A stretch of DNA of 20,950 bases. Origin: Candidatus Methanoperedens sp. Its GTDB lineage: Archaea > Halobacteriota > Methanosarcinia > Methanosarcinales > Methanoperedenaceae. The DNA lies in NCBI GenBank assembly GCA_026552835.1, contig JAPMTY010000049.1, positions 1 through 20,950 on the forward strand, in the 5' to 3' direction. The number at the start of each line of letters is the position of its first letter. The first letter of the stretch is position 1. Under the pieces are notes generated by a model that worked only from the letters and a program-made list of their open reading frames with translations, was not told the DNA's origin and did no database searches. Positions 7,090 through 14,614 of the stretch are shown here, one piece after another. The position numbers were made by a program, and so were the translations under genes.

Positions 7090-10000
7090 CTATAAAAATC
7101 TTTTAAGCTTATGATTTAAACTATCATTCAAGTTTATTAAATCCGCATCTTCAATGGATATGAGTGTTAACCCATTTTCTTTATATAATTTTTCTTTATC
7201 TTTTCGGTGTGCTCCATTGTCTTTCGAATGTATTGAACCCCAGAATTCTATATATTCGTCAAATTTTGGTAAATACCAATCACAGTATAACAGGTTAGAG
7301 AAGGGCAATTTTTCTTCACATTTATGTTCTATTCCATTATCGCTAAGCCAGTCGTCTATTCTAGCCTCGCCGCTAGACCGTACCATGTGAGTATCTTTAC
7401 ATTTGTAGATTTTCTTTTCATTGAATATCTTATTTTGTAACTTTATTATTTGCCCACATACAAAACAAAATTCATAAGATAGATTATATAGTATCTTTCT
7501 ACAAATTGGGCAAATGTAATGCGGGTCATAATCTTTTATTAAATCTTCTAATATCAAGCCCGTATTTGCTATATGTGCATAAAGCTGTCCATAATGTGGT
7601 ATCTTTTTGATTTTATTGCTACCTACCATTATGAATTTTTGTTGAGTCCTTGAGATTGCCACGTTTAATAGCGTTCTGCCTTTATTGCCTGTAAATAACG
7701 GGCCGAAATTATTGGAGGTGGCAGGTGAGAAAATTATTATCCCTTTCTCTTGTCCCTGATACTTATGTACCGTGCCGCATTCTATTTCAGGTAATTCTTT
7801 TTTTATTAACTTATGTTGCCCTTTAAATGGTGTAATTACTGCAATTTCATTAGTTATTTCATCACCATATGCCTTCTTAAAATTAGCCACAATGTTTTTT
7901 ATTAAATTCACTTCATATTTGCATTTCCATGATCCCCCATCTTTTTCATTCCAATATTCTCGTAAAAACCAAATCATCTGAGGTTCTTTGCCAATTATTT
8001 TATCTAATCCATCCTTTAAATCAAAATTAGTTTCGACAATATCTGAGGTCTTCAACTCATTGTCATAAAAAATCTTACTAACGAAATCGGCTATGCTTTT
8101 TTGCATTCTATACTGCTCTTTAAGCATTTTTGCACAGTTGTTGTTAGAGCCGACTTTATTATAAAGAAGTTCGAATACGCTTTGTCTCATTTCTGGATTT
8201 TCATCTAAAAAGGGTCCCACGTACTTTTTGTCTTCCCTTATAACTGGTGGAAGTTGTTTATGATCGCCTAAAAAAATTACTTTTTTGGATTGAATAATAG
8301 GAATTAGTGCGCTTGGGACCTCTACTGAACCAGCTTCGTCCATTATAGTCAGATCAAATTCGATTAGCTTGAAAATCTTTGGTGTTTCAAAAATCGTTGT
8401 TGCGATTACATCATAACGCTTTAAAACCAAAGCTGTTATATTATCTAACTTCTCTGCTTTCTCAGTCTCCAAAGATTTTATATTTTTTTCGATAGGCTCC
8501 AATTCTCTGTTAAGATTCAAAATAATGTCTCTTAATGCTTTAATTTTAACTTCATTTTCTTCAATATCAAATGAGCTTTCCTTTTGCAGTTTTTCGATTT
8601 TTGTTATAATTTCTTTGATGTTTTTTTGAAGTTGTAGCAATTGGTCTTTAGTTGCCTTGTCGTTGATTAATTCAAAATATTTTTCAACATCTGGATATTT
8701 TCCAGAATTCATTCCTTCAATTAATATTAAATTATTTGATAAAAAATCTAATTTATTGTTTTCATTTTTCACATTTTCATTTAATTGATTTTGTTTAATC
8801 TCTAAAGATTCTCTTACTTTTCTTTTTTCATCTAAAAGTCTTTCAGCTCCGATTTTCAGTTCTTCCTTATTCCTTTTATTGATAATAGATTCCTTTTGCT
8901 TCAAATCTAAAACTTTTAACTTTTGTTCTACATCATTTTTGTACAGGAGAACAGTATCATAATCCTTTTTATGTAGCCCATATTTTTCAAGTGTGATTAA
9001 AAACGAGGAAGAATAAACACCCGCACGGTAAGCGATATATTTCCACTTGTTTTGTTTTATGAAATACAAATAGTCTTCAGCAGCTTTTAAAACATTTCTA
9101 CACTCAAGTTTCTTCTGTTCTAATTTATTAATCTCATTTTTAGAATCATTTATAACAATTTCATATTGTCTAGTTGTTTTACTAAGTTCTTCGATGAAAT
9201 TCACTGTATTTTTATATTCGACCTCAAAATTTGCGAGGACATTTTCTAAGGTAACGATTTGATTTTTTATTTGAGGTATCTCAGTTTGAAAAAGGGATAT
9301 TAATGATTCTTTTAAGTTCCCTATATAAAAATCCATTTGGTTGTATAAGGCCTTTAATTGTTCACTGAATTCTTTTCTCAACTTTGATAATTCGTTTTCA
9401 TGCGTTATTACATCAGTTTCAAAATATTTGATTTTCTGTAATGTCTCTCTTTTAGTAGATTCAAGAGGCATTAGCTTTGAAGCATATTCTTTTTCAATTC
9501 TGTCTATACATTCTTTTTCCTGATAATCATATAAAACTTCTTTATACTCGTCTTTGTTTAATGTAGTTCCTTTTCCGTACCTTATAACTCCGTTCCTATA
9601 CCTTACAACATTGTAGTTTTCTTTATAAAGCTTTTTTACTGCATTGTCTACTGCGGTGTTTGTCCATGCGCATAATAGAATCTTGAGTCCTGCATTGTTT
9701 TTTTGCCAAAGGTCGCAATATTTCTTCGTTATTTCTGGAACCAATGTTGTCTTTCCTGTGCCAGGCGGTCCCCATATCAAAAATAAATCCTTAACGCCTA
9801 TAGCATACGAAATTGCTTCTTTTTGCGACTTGTTTAATTGCTCATTTTTATTAATAAACTCTATTCTCTCGCCGCCTCTAATTTCATAGTTTCCAAATAG
9901 TTGCTCTCTGAGAATAGAGAATTTATCGCTTTTTAACTCTTCAAGTACGTCCTTCTGTTTTTTAAAAATGAAGCTCATGTCTATAAGCAGCTTTGCTTCA

Positions 10001-10284
10001 TTTTGTATACCACTACATCCGGAGACTCTTATTGTAATATGATTTTTATCTAAACTTAATATTTCAAATTCGTATTTTTCTCCATCAATATCTATGAGCC
10101 TTTCGCTTGAATGTTTTAAATTATCGATGTTATATTGGTCGATCGTAAAATCTAATATTACCGAATTTTCTTCTTCTTTTACAAGTTTTCCCACCCCCAA
10201 TTCTATGACTTCAAAAGGTGTATACTTTATTTGAATATCTTTTAATTCAATATATTTGTCTATGATGTCTAAGGCGGTTTGCAT
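7090..10284 (-). CDS. SF1 (Upf1/Dna2-like) helicase with coiled coil, zinc knuckle and C-terminal nuclease-like domain
   Basis: A 1064-residue protein. Helicase motifs in order: Walker A GPPGTGKT 172-179, motif Ia CAWTNTAVDNAV 205-216, motif II DEAG 649-652, motif III GDHKQLPPV 673-681, motif IV EQYRM 723-727, motif V VHKYQGQEKG 839-848, motif VI NVAISRT 874-880. This is the DNA2/NAM7/Upf1 group (AAA_11/AAA_12). Between motifs Ia and II a charged, heptad-like coiled coil of about 360 residues (255-620) is inserted. A four-cysteine knuckle follows at C925, C928, C940 and C943. The end (970-1050) has SGEARIDDWL, Asp1002 in CDWYLP, Glu1013 in YIEFWG and a lysine-rich EKLYKENG helix, the layout of PD-(D/E)XK or Vsr-like nucleases. 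The lysine of the canonical ExK is not obvious. The gene is clearly AT-richer than its flanks, suggesting transfer. An anti-mobile-element role is inference. Confidence 0.88.
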   Translation of the reverse strand: MQTALDIIDKYIELKDIQIKYTPFEVIELGVGKLVKEEENSVILDFTIDQYNIDNLKHSSERLIDIDGEKYEFEILSLDKNHITIRVSGCSGIQNEAKLLIDMSFIFKKQKDVLEELKSDKFSILREQLFGNYEIRGGERIEFINKNEQLNKSQKEAISYAIGVKDLFLIWGPPGTGKTTLVPEITKKYCDLWQKNNAGLKILLCAWTNTAVDNAVKKLYKENYNVVRYRNGVIRYGKGTTLNKDEYKEVLYDYQEKECIDRIEKEYASKLMPLESTKRETLQKIKYFETDVITHENELSKLRKEFSEQLKALYNQMDFYIGNLKESLISLFQTEIPQIKNQIVTLENVLANFEVEYKNTVNFIEELSKTTRQYEIVINDSKNEINKLEQKKLECRNVLKAAEDYLYFIKQNKWKYIAYRAGVYSSSFLITLEKYGLHKKDYDTVLLYKNDVEQKLKVLDLKQKESIINKRNKEELKIGAERLLDEKRKVRESLEIKQNQLNENVKNENNKLDFLSNNLILIEGMNSGKYPDVEKYFELINDKATKDQLLQLQKNIKEIITKIEKLQKESSFDIEENEVKIKALRDIILNLNRELEPIEKNIKSLETEKAEKLDNITALVLKRYDVIATTIFETPKIFKLIEFDLTIMDEAGSVEVPSALIPIIQSKKVIFLGDHKQLPPVIREDKKYVGPFLDENPEMRQSVFELLYNKVGSNNNCAKMLKEQYRMQKSIADFVSKIFYDNELKTSDIVETNFDLKDGLDKIIGKEPQMIWFLREYWNEKDGGSWKCKYEVNLIKNIVANFKKAYGDEITNEIAVITPFKGQHKLIKKELPEIECGTVHKYQGQEKGIIIFSPATSNNFGPLFTGNKGRTLLNVAISRTQQKFIMVGSNKIKKIPHYGQLYAHIANTGLILEDLIKDYDPHYICPICRKILYNLSYEFCFVCGQIIKLQNKIFNEKKIYKCKDTHMVRSSGEARIDDWLSDNGIEHKCEEKLPFSNLLYCDWYLPKFDEYIEFWGSIHSKDNGAHRKDKEKLYKENGLTLISIEDADLINLNDSLNHKLKRFL

Positions 10285-10308
10285 TGCTTATTATCAGAGC
10301 CACGTGTC

Positions 10309-10316
10309 TATATAAA
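10309..10316 (-). promoter_or_regulatory. TATA box of the helicase gene
   Basis: On the minus strand the sequence reads TTTATATA about 28 bases before the helicase ATG, which predicts transcription starting at or within a few bases of the start codon (leaderless). A palindromic CACGTG at 10301-10306 lies between the TATA box and the start. A second AT-rich candidate, on the minus strand around 10329-10339, lies further upstream. Confidence 0.6.
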
Positions 10317-10388
10317 TATGTTGTTTAAGTTTATAAATAGGACTTTATGCAATTTTATTAACATTTAGAAATGTTTGAATGTAGTTTG

Positions 10389-10545
10389 TCACGTCACCAC
10401 CCTCACCATCTCCGCATACAGCTTAGTCTAACACCCCCACCCATGCGTATCATCTCATTCAAACCAGCCAGCCCCTCCTCTTTAGTTATCCCACTCCTGA
10501 TAGAGCTTCAATAGCGAATACGATAAGAAAGTCATCATTTGTGCA
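10389..10545 (-). pseudogene. Decayed gene fragment, possibly the C-terminus of a PIN-domain (DUF3368-like) protein
   Basis: Between the toxin stop and the helicase promoter the minus strand reads as protein only if the frame is changed twice. The pieces are DDFLIVFAIEALSGVG, then ITKEEGLAGLNEMIRMGGG and VRLS, then LYAEMVRVVT followed by a stop at 10391-10389. The combination EMIRMG-VRLS-LYAEMVR recalls the end of DUF3368 PIN proteins, which are VapC-like RNases. No intact start is present. The stretch is more GC-rich than the helicase gene beside it. The reading depends on splicing frames by eye, so the family call is tentative. Confidence 0.4.
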
Positions 10546-10557
10546 GATAAATTTTCA

Positions 10558-10815
10558 TCATCTGTATACTTTATCATGGTGCTCCAGGTCAAGAAAACGA
10601 ACAGCACCACTCTCAATTTTGAACGTAAGAACAAAAGACTTGGCGATATGAACCCTGCGTATGTTTTTCATATCATATCTAAGAGGCTTGTAATGTTCAG
10701 GATCCATCACAATCTCCTCAATCTTCTTCATGCAAATTTCGTAGCGTTTCCTATCCTTTTTATATAGCCAGCCGAACGTTTCTTTTAACTTCTCCTCTAT
10801 GAGAATTTCGTACAT
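10558..10815 (-). CDS. RelE/ParE superfamily toxin
   Basis: An 85-residue basic protein with the RelE/ParE layout: a first strand (MYEILIEEKLKE), two helices (about 8-38), then strands containing IRRVHIAKSFVLTFKIE and VRFLDLEHHDKVYR. The final DLEHHDKVYR is a typical archaeal RelE ending, where basic and aromatic residues contribute to mRNA cleavage. Known family members cut mRNA on the ribosome or, for ParE, poison gyrase; which applies here cannot be told from sequence. I start at ATG 10815; a TTG three bases upstream is possible. The antitoxin gene ends seven bases earlier, the usual antitoxin-first order, so the pair is probably cotranscribed. Confidence 0.85.
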   Translation of the reverse strand: MYEILIEEKLKETFGWLYKKDRKRYEICMKKIEEIVMDPEHYKPLRYDMKNIRRVHIAKSFVLTFKIESGAVRFLDLEHHDKVYR

Positions 10816-10822
10816 CAAACCA

Positions 10823-11074
10823 TCATACCCGGTCGGATGACTCTATGGACTTTCTCAGTTCGTCAACATTTTTGAAGGAAATAAATTTGCCTTTTTTTTC
10901 TATTTCCTGCAGCTTTTTGACGTATTCAGGGCGAAGTTCATGAATATCACCGCTTATCGCATCCACTTCCTCCTCAATTATGCTCACTTTTTGCTTGATA
11001 AAAGAGAGGTCGCTTTGTATCTGCTTTAAAACATTAATTTCCACTGTTTCGCCATGCATTTCTTCTGCTTCCAT
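10823..11074 (-). CDS. Antitoxin of the RelE/ParE-type toxin
   Basis: An 83-residue acidic protein encoded directly upstream of the toxin. The central part (about 13-60) is helical with a coiled-coil tendency (KQIQSDLSFIKQKVSIIEEE). The C-terminal KFISFKNVDELRKSIES resembles the toxin-wrapping tail of archaeal RelB-like antitoxins. No clear ribbon-helix-helix or AbrB DNA-binding motif is visible, so autoregulation is unproven. The ATG at 11074 has the AT-rich element TATTTAAATAAT about 25-30 bases upstream, suggesting a leaderless message; an in-frame ATG at 11059 is an alternative. Assignment rests on position, size and charge more than on a recognised family. Confidence 0.75.
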   Translation of the reverse strand: MEAEEMHGETVEINVLKQIQSDLSFIKQKVSIIEEEVDAISGDIHELRPEYVKKLQEIEKKGKFISFKNVDELRKSIESSDRV

Positions 11075-11085
11075 TTCAATATAAC

Positions 11086-11196
11086 TTATGCATGATTATT
11101 TAAATAGATGTCGTAGGCGCTCAGAATCTGTATATAATTCCTTTCAGTTAGCGCCTCCTTTTCGTCAGCCGTTTCAAACTCTATGCAGTTACTCAC
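11086..11196 (-). CDS. Possible 36-residue protein of unknown function
   Basis: A GTG-initiated reading frame of 36 codons (begins VSNCIEFETADEKEALTERN) lies between the small membrane protein and the antitoxin. It is stop-free and ordinary in composition, with an acidic helix-forming middle. No Shine-Dalgarno sequence precedes the GTG. The end overlaps the AT-rich promoter region of the antitoxin gene. It may be a genuine small gene, a remnant of a larger one, or chance. Confidence 0.25.
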   Translation of the reverse strand: MSNCIEFETADEKEALTERNYIQILSAYDIYLNNHA

Positions 11197-11202
11197 TTTT
11201 AT

Positions 11203-11418
11203 TCAAAATCCCAATGAACTCCAATCGAAACCAATGTAACTTAACACAAGGTAAATAACCACAATCACAACTATAACTGTAATCAAATAATAAAAAACCA
11301 TTCCTGGTAATAACTTTGATGGTTTATACAGTTCATCGTCCGGAGAAGGCGAAAACAGAGCTTCATGAATCATTTTCAATATTTTAATTATTCTATTTTC
11401 TTTTTTTTCTTCTGCCAT
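11203..11418 (-). CDS. Small single-pass membrane protein
   Basis: A 71-residue protein with a charged N-terminus (MAEEKKENRI), an amphipathic helix around 10-22, a polar PSPDDELYKPS linker and one strongly hydrophobic segment at about 39-62 rich in Val, Ile and Tyr. The short tail ends DWSSLGF. I do not recognise the family. It probably sits in the cytoplasmic membrane with its charged end inside. It lies in the accessory region between the toxin-antitoxin pair and a zinc-ribbon protein, with no obvious operon partner, and could be a lineage-specific gene. Confidence 0.65.
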   Translation of the reverse strand: MAEEKKENRIIKILKMIHEALFSPSPDDELYKPSKLLPGMVFYYLITVIVVIVVIYLVLSYIGFDWSSLGF

Positions 11419-11485
11419 ATTCTTAATAAACTAACTACCGATTAATCCCATCCGCTGGCACTAAGAAAAGCAGAAAAACAAATTT

Positions 11486-11701
11486 TTAAAATGGAAGCCA
11501 GCCCGAGCCGTCACATTTGGGATGATGCTTGCAGACCCAGTTACCACTTTTTGGATCCCACTTAATTTCTTTTTCCTTATAGGTTTCACCACAATGTTTA
11601 CATTTTACATGCTTTTCTGAATTTAAATCCGGATGAAAAGGAGGTATTGTTCCCTCTTTACGCGATTTCATATCCTCAGCTTGCTTACTTCCACGTATCA
11701 T
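11486..11701 (-). CDS. Small zinc-ribbon-like protein
   Basis: A 71-residue protein. Counting from the chosen start, the first half is polar and probably disordered. The second half has C34-x2-C37 and, after a linker with the WDPKSGNWV sequence, C57-x5-C63 with two histidines between (CKHHPKC). These are likely zinc ligands. I prefer the ATG at 11701 because an AT-rich TTTTTAAG element lies 25-35 bases upstream. An upstream in-frame start at 11776 would run to within 11 bases of the divergent polymerase start and leave no room for promoters. The family is not recognised and function is unknown. Confidence 0.6.
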   Translation of the reverse strand: MIRGSKQAEDMKSRKEGTIPPFHPDLNSEKHVKCKHCGETYKEKEIKWDPKSGNWVCKHHPKCDGSGWLPF

Positions 11702-11787
11702 AATACCTAAAAGATAACTTTTCAACCTTAAAAACGTTAGTACACGCAAGCCGGATTTATATTCCCCGACAGCCATTTCTTATATTA
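11702..11787. promoter_or_regulatory. Shared divergent promoter region of the zinc-ribbon gene and dinB
   Basis: These 86 bases separate two divergent starts. For dinB an ATTTATAT element at about 11754-11761 is 25-33 bases before the ATG at 11788, consistent with a leaderless mRNA. For the zinc-ribbon gene a TTTTTAAG on the minus strand near 11727-11734 lies at the same distance from its ATG. No operator palindrome is obvious. Confidence 0.45.
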
Positions 11788-12870
11788 ATGCCCGACTCAA
11801 GAATCATCCTCCACGTTGACATGGACTATTTCTTCGCCCAATGTGAGGAGCGTGAACATCCTGAACTCAAAGGCAAACCCGTTGTTATCTGCGTGTATTC
11901 CGGGCGCGACGGGGACAGCGGCGCCGTGAGCACAAGCAATTACGAGGCGCGCAAATTCGGGATAAAAGCAGGAATACCCATTTCTCGCGCAAAAAAGCTG
12001 AAGCCTGATGCCATATTCTTGCCGGTCAATATGGAACTTTACCGCAGCATCTCAGATGAAATAATGGAGATATTGCGCGGGCATTGCGTGACGCTTGAGC
12101 AGGAAATCGTGGATGAGGCATTCTGCGATATCACAGGCACAGCTTCCGGTTTTGATGAAGCGAAATTAACAGCCCTGCGAATAAAAGAGGAAATCAGGCA
12201 AAAAGTAGGACTGACATGCTCGGCCGGTGTTGCGCCGAATAAACTCATTGCCAAGATTGCTTCTGATTTCCAGAAACCCGATGGACTGACAGTCGTGAAA
12301 CCCGGCGAAATCCTGCAGTTCCTGGCGCCCCTTAAAATCACAGACCTTACAGGCGTAGGCAAAAAAACCGGAGAGAGATTGAACGAACTCGGAGTAAAGA
12401 CCATCGGCGAGCTTTCAAAGCTGTCCGCAGACGAACTCGTCAGCGAATTCGGGCAGGCAAAAGGCGTATGGCTAAAACTGGCTTCGCAGGGTATAGATGA
12501 TTCGCCTGTTGTTGAACGTGAAGGCACGGAACAAATCGGGCGCATAACCACGCTTAAGGAAGATACGAGGGATTTGAACCTTATTCATAAAGTTATCAAT
12601 GAGCTTTCGGATGAGGTTTATAGGAAATTGGAAGCACGGAAACTCAGCTTCAAATCCGTTACTTTTGTGGCAATTTCTACTGATTTTAAAACCCGCACAA
12701 AAACCCATACGCTGGGTGCGCCTGCAAAAGACCCGGATACCATAAAAGCGACAGCGCTTGATCTTGCGACAGCCTTCCATGCAGAATATCCTCTCAGTCT
12801 TCGAAGGGTAGGGGTAAGAGTGGCCAATCTTGTCGAGGATAAGGGACAGAGAACGCTCGGGGAATTTTAG
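11788..12870 (+). CDS. dinB: DNA polymerase IV (Y-family, DinB/Dpo4)
   Basis: A 360-residue Y-family translesion polymerase. Palm motifs are HVDMDYFFAQCEE (9-21) with Asp11, and EQEIVDEAFCDIT (104-116) with the catalytic Asp109-Glu110. Phe16 is at the steric-gate position. The fingers region shows NYEARKFGI (51-59) and the thumb helix-hairpin-helix is LTGVGKKTGERLNELGV. SAGVAPNKLIAKIASDFQKPDG is a standard family block. The little-finger domain occupies about 235-345. The end RTLGEF resembles a short PCNA-interacting tail, but the QxxLxxFF consensus is incomplete. Length is normal for archaeal DinB. It is monocistronic with its own TATA box and appears leaderless. Expected role: bypass of lesions in DNA. 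Confidence 0.95.
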   Translation: MPDSRIILHVDMDYFFAQCEEREHPELKGKPVVICVYSGRDGDSGAVSTSNYEARKFGIKAGIPISRAKKLKPDAIFLPVNMELYRSISDEIMEILRGHCVTLEQEIVDEAFCDITGTASGFDEAKLTALRIKEEIRQKVGLTCSAGVAPNKLIAKIASDFQKPDGLTVVKPGEILQFLAPLKITDLTGVGKKTGERLNELGVKTIGELSKLSADELVSEFGQAKGVWLKLASQGIDDSPVVEREGTEQIGRITTLKEDTRDLNLIHKVINELSDEVYRKLEARKLSFKSVTFVAISTDFKTRTKTHTLGAPAKDPDTIKATALDLATAFHAEYPLSLRRVGVRVANLVEDKGQRTLGEF

Positions 12871-12873
12871 GTT

Positions 12874-12930
12874 AATCTCTAATTCCCCTAAGCCAGATAA
12901 TATTTAATATAATCGTCAATCATAGAGATT
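12874..12930. promoter_or_regulatory. TusA-like gene promoter flanked by an 8-bp inverted repeat
   Basis: AATCTCTA at 12874-12881 and TAGAGATT at 12923-12930 are perfect reverse complements 41 bases apart. Between them lies an AT-rich TATA candidate (TATTTAATATAA, 12901-12912), 22-33 bases before the ATG at 12934. The gene would be leaderless. The repeat could be an operator or chance. Confidence 0.4.
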
Positions 12931-12933
12931 CTC

Positions 12934-13152
12934 ATGGAATACCTGAATCTTCAGGGCAAAGTCTGCCCCTTTGTGTTATTCTACACGAAGAAAAAACTGG
13001 AAACGGTGCCATCCGGTGAAAAACTGGAAGTTGTAATTGATGATCCAATCGGAAAAGAGACTATTTCAGGATGGTGCAAGACCCATCACCATGAAGTTCT
13101 GGAAATAAGCGAATCGGAAGGCTGCATCAAAGTAATTATCAAAAAACATTGA
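12934..13152 (+). CDS. TusA/SirA-family sulfur carrier-like protein
   Basis: A 72-residue protein of the TusA fold. It opens LNLQGKVCPFVLFYTKKKLE (4-23): the strand, the Cys11-Pro12 active site and the following helix. The body continues with a KLEVVIDDP strand. TusA proteins relay persulfide sulfur through the active cysteine, for tRNA thiolation, molybdopterin or other redox sulfur transfer. The canonical CPxP motif is CPFV here, so the second proline is missing, as in several divergent archaeal paralogues. A second cysteine sits in WCKTHHHEV. No sulfurtransferase partner is adjacent. It is a stand-alone gene with its own promoter. Confidence 0.85.
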   Translation: MEYLNLQGKVCPFVLFYTKKKLETVPSGEKLEVVIDDPIGKETISGWCKTHHHEVLEISESEGCIKVIIKKH

Positions 13153-13254
13153 TAAACATTAATTAGAAAACAGTTCGTATATCACTAATGGTACTAGTTA
13201 TCATTTCGTAAAACTTGCGCGAGTGCTGTGTTAATAAAATAAAAAAATCCTGAT

Positions 13255-13473
13255 TTAATCGCTTTCGCCTTTCAGGAGTTCGTTCACAATGTCCTGCGTC
13301 CGAAGGCTTCCTTCCGCTACCCGTTTGACCATCGGATAAATATACTTGCAATCGTCGATATTGTTCCAGACCTCAGGACCGACGTCCCTTACGACCTTGT
13401 CCATAATCTTCGTGCATCCATCGCATATTCCTTTTATGTTTGTCGTGGGTTTACCGCATATTTCGCATTTCAT
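13255..13473 (-). CDS. Small protein with an N-terminal zinc ribbon
   Basis: A 72-residue protein. C3-x2-C6 and C17-x2-C20 form a compact zinc ribbon (MKCEICGKPT and GICDGCTKIMDK). The rest is helical, with a KYIYPMVKRVAEGSLRTQDIVNELLKG segment that could be a small protein- or nucleic-acid-binding helical bundle. The ATG is preceded by GGGAGAT six bases upstream. It is divergent from the U32 gene and convergent with the TusA-like gene. I do not recognise the family; similar small zinc proteins are common in methanogens. Function is unknown. Confidence 0.75.
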   Translation of the reverse strand: MKCEICGKPTTNIKGICDGCTKIMDKVVRDVGPEVWNNIDDCKYIYPMVKRVAEGSLRTQDIVNELLKGESD

Positions 13474-13573
13474 AATTATCTCCCTTACTTAATATCATTG
13501 AACTTAAAAGATAAATAGATATTGCAGGCAATCGGCAAAACATTTATCAGGATTGCAAATAACAGGTAAAGCC

Positions 13574-14614
13574 ATGAAGCTCTTTGTCCCTTCGCCAGGG
13601 CACATTAACAGCCTTAAAGAATTATTGACCGCAAAAGATAAGATATATTCCATATTCATGGCCGGCTCTCCAGACTATATCGGCACGGGCAGGAGCAATC
13701 TTGCCTCGCCGCAGCTTGAGGACATCGCGGCGCAGACAGAATACGCCCACAAGAACGGCGTGAAGATGGAAATGGTTCTGAATTCAAGCTGCATGGGCGG
13801 GCGCCAGCTCACGCCTGAGGGTTACAGGATAAACCACTGGTATATCGAGAAATTAGTCGATATCGGTGTCGATTCAATTGTGGTAGCTGACCCGTATCTT
13901 GTTGAGATGATGGCAAGGGAGTTCGATGTGAGTGTGGTTGTTTCGGTGCTTGCTTTCGTGGACTCGCCGCAAAAGGCGGAATTCTTTGAGAATCTGGGCG
14001 CTGATTCTATAGTCGTCGATTCGAATGTAAACCGGCATTTTGATGTGCTTCATGCAATCCGCGACTCTGTGGATTGTGAGCTTAAGCTTCTCGTGAACGA
14101 GGGCTGCCTTTACCGCTGCCCTTTCAGGTATGCCCATTTTAACTTTTTCTCGCACGCCTTCGGGCCCGAGCCAAGACCCAACGTGCTGGACGATTATTAT
14201 TACTATAAATGCCTGGAGTTAAGGATTGACAATCCTGAATTGATTATAAAATCCCCATGGATAAGACCTGAGGATATCAAGCTTTATAAGGATATTACTG
14301 ATGTTTATAAGATAGGCGGCAGGACTCATTTTGTGGACTGGATATTGAATTGCGTGAATGCATACCATAATGAGAGCTATGACGGGAATCTCATGGACCT
14401 GCTGGACTGTCCCAAGGATTTAAAGGACTTATTCTATATTCCCAATAAAAGCCTCGACGGCGTTCTTGAGAAGCAGTGGATGAATTGCAAGAAGGTTTGT
14501 AAAAAATGCGGTTACTGTAAGACTCTTACGAAGAAAGTAGCACAGGTTTATACAAAAGGCGGAACGGAACAAGAGGCACTTATGCCATGGGAAACATATT
14601 CGGTGAAAGCATGA
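13574..14614 (+). CDS. Peptidase U32 family protein with cysteine cluster
   Basis: A 346-residue protein with a TIM-barrel-like U32 domain. The N-terminal half shows the repeating pattern of strands ending VADPYL, VSVLAFVDS and DSIVVDSN. The U32 hallmark is NEGCLYRCPFRYAHFNFFSH (175-194) with C178 and C182. A further cluster, WMNCKKVCKKCGYC, places C305, C309, C312 and C315 near the end. Known U32 proteins (such as UbiU/V, RlhA and TrhP) are not simple proteases: they hydroxylate or modify RNA or quinones and often hold a [4Fe-4S] cluster through four cysteines. Substrate is unknown here. I start at ATG 13574 with AGGTAA 6 bases before, not the in-frame TTG at 13553. The stop overlaps the next ATG (ATGA). 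Confidence 0.85.
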   Translation: MKLFVPSPGHINSLKELLTAKDKIYSIFMAGSPDYIGTGRSNLASPQLEDIAAQTEYAHKNGVKMEMVLNSSCMGGRQLTPEGYRINHWYIEKLVDIGVDSIVVADPYLVEMMAREFDVSVVVSVLAFVDSPQKAEFFENLGADSIVVDSNVNRHFDVLHAIRDSVDCELKLLVNEGCLYRCPFRYAHFNFFSHAFGPEPRPNVLDDYYYYKCLELRIDNPELIIKSPWIRPEDIKLYKDITDVYKIGGRTHFVDWILNCVNAYHNESYDGNLMDLLDCPKDLKDLFYIPNKSLDGVLEKQWMNCKKVCKKCGYCKTLTKKVAQVYTKGGTEQEALMPWETYSVKA

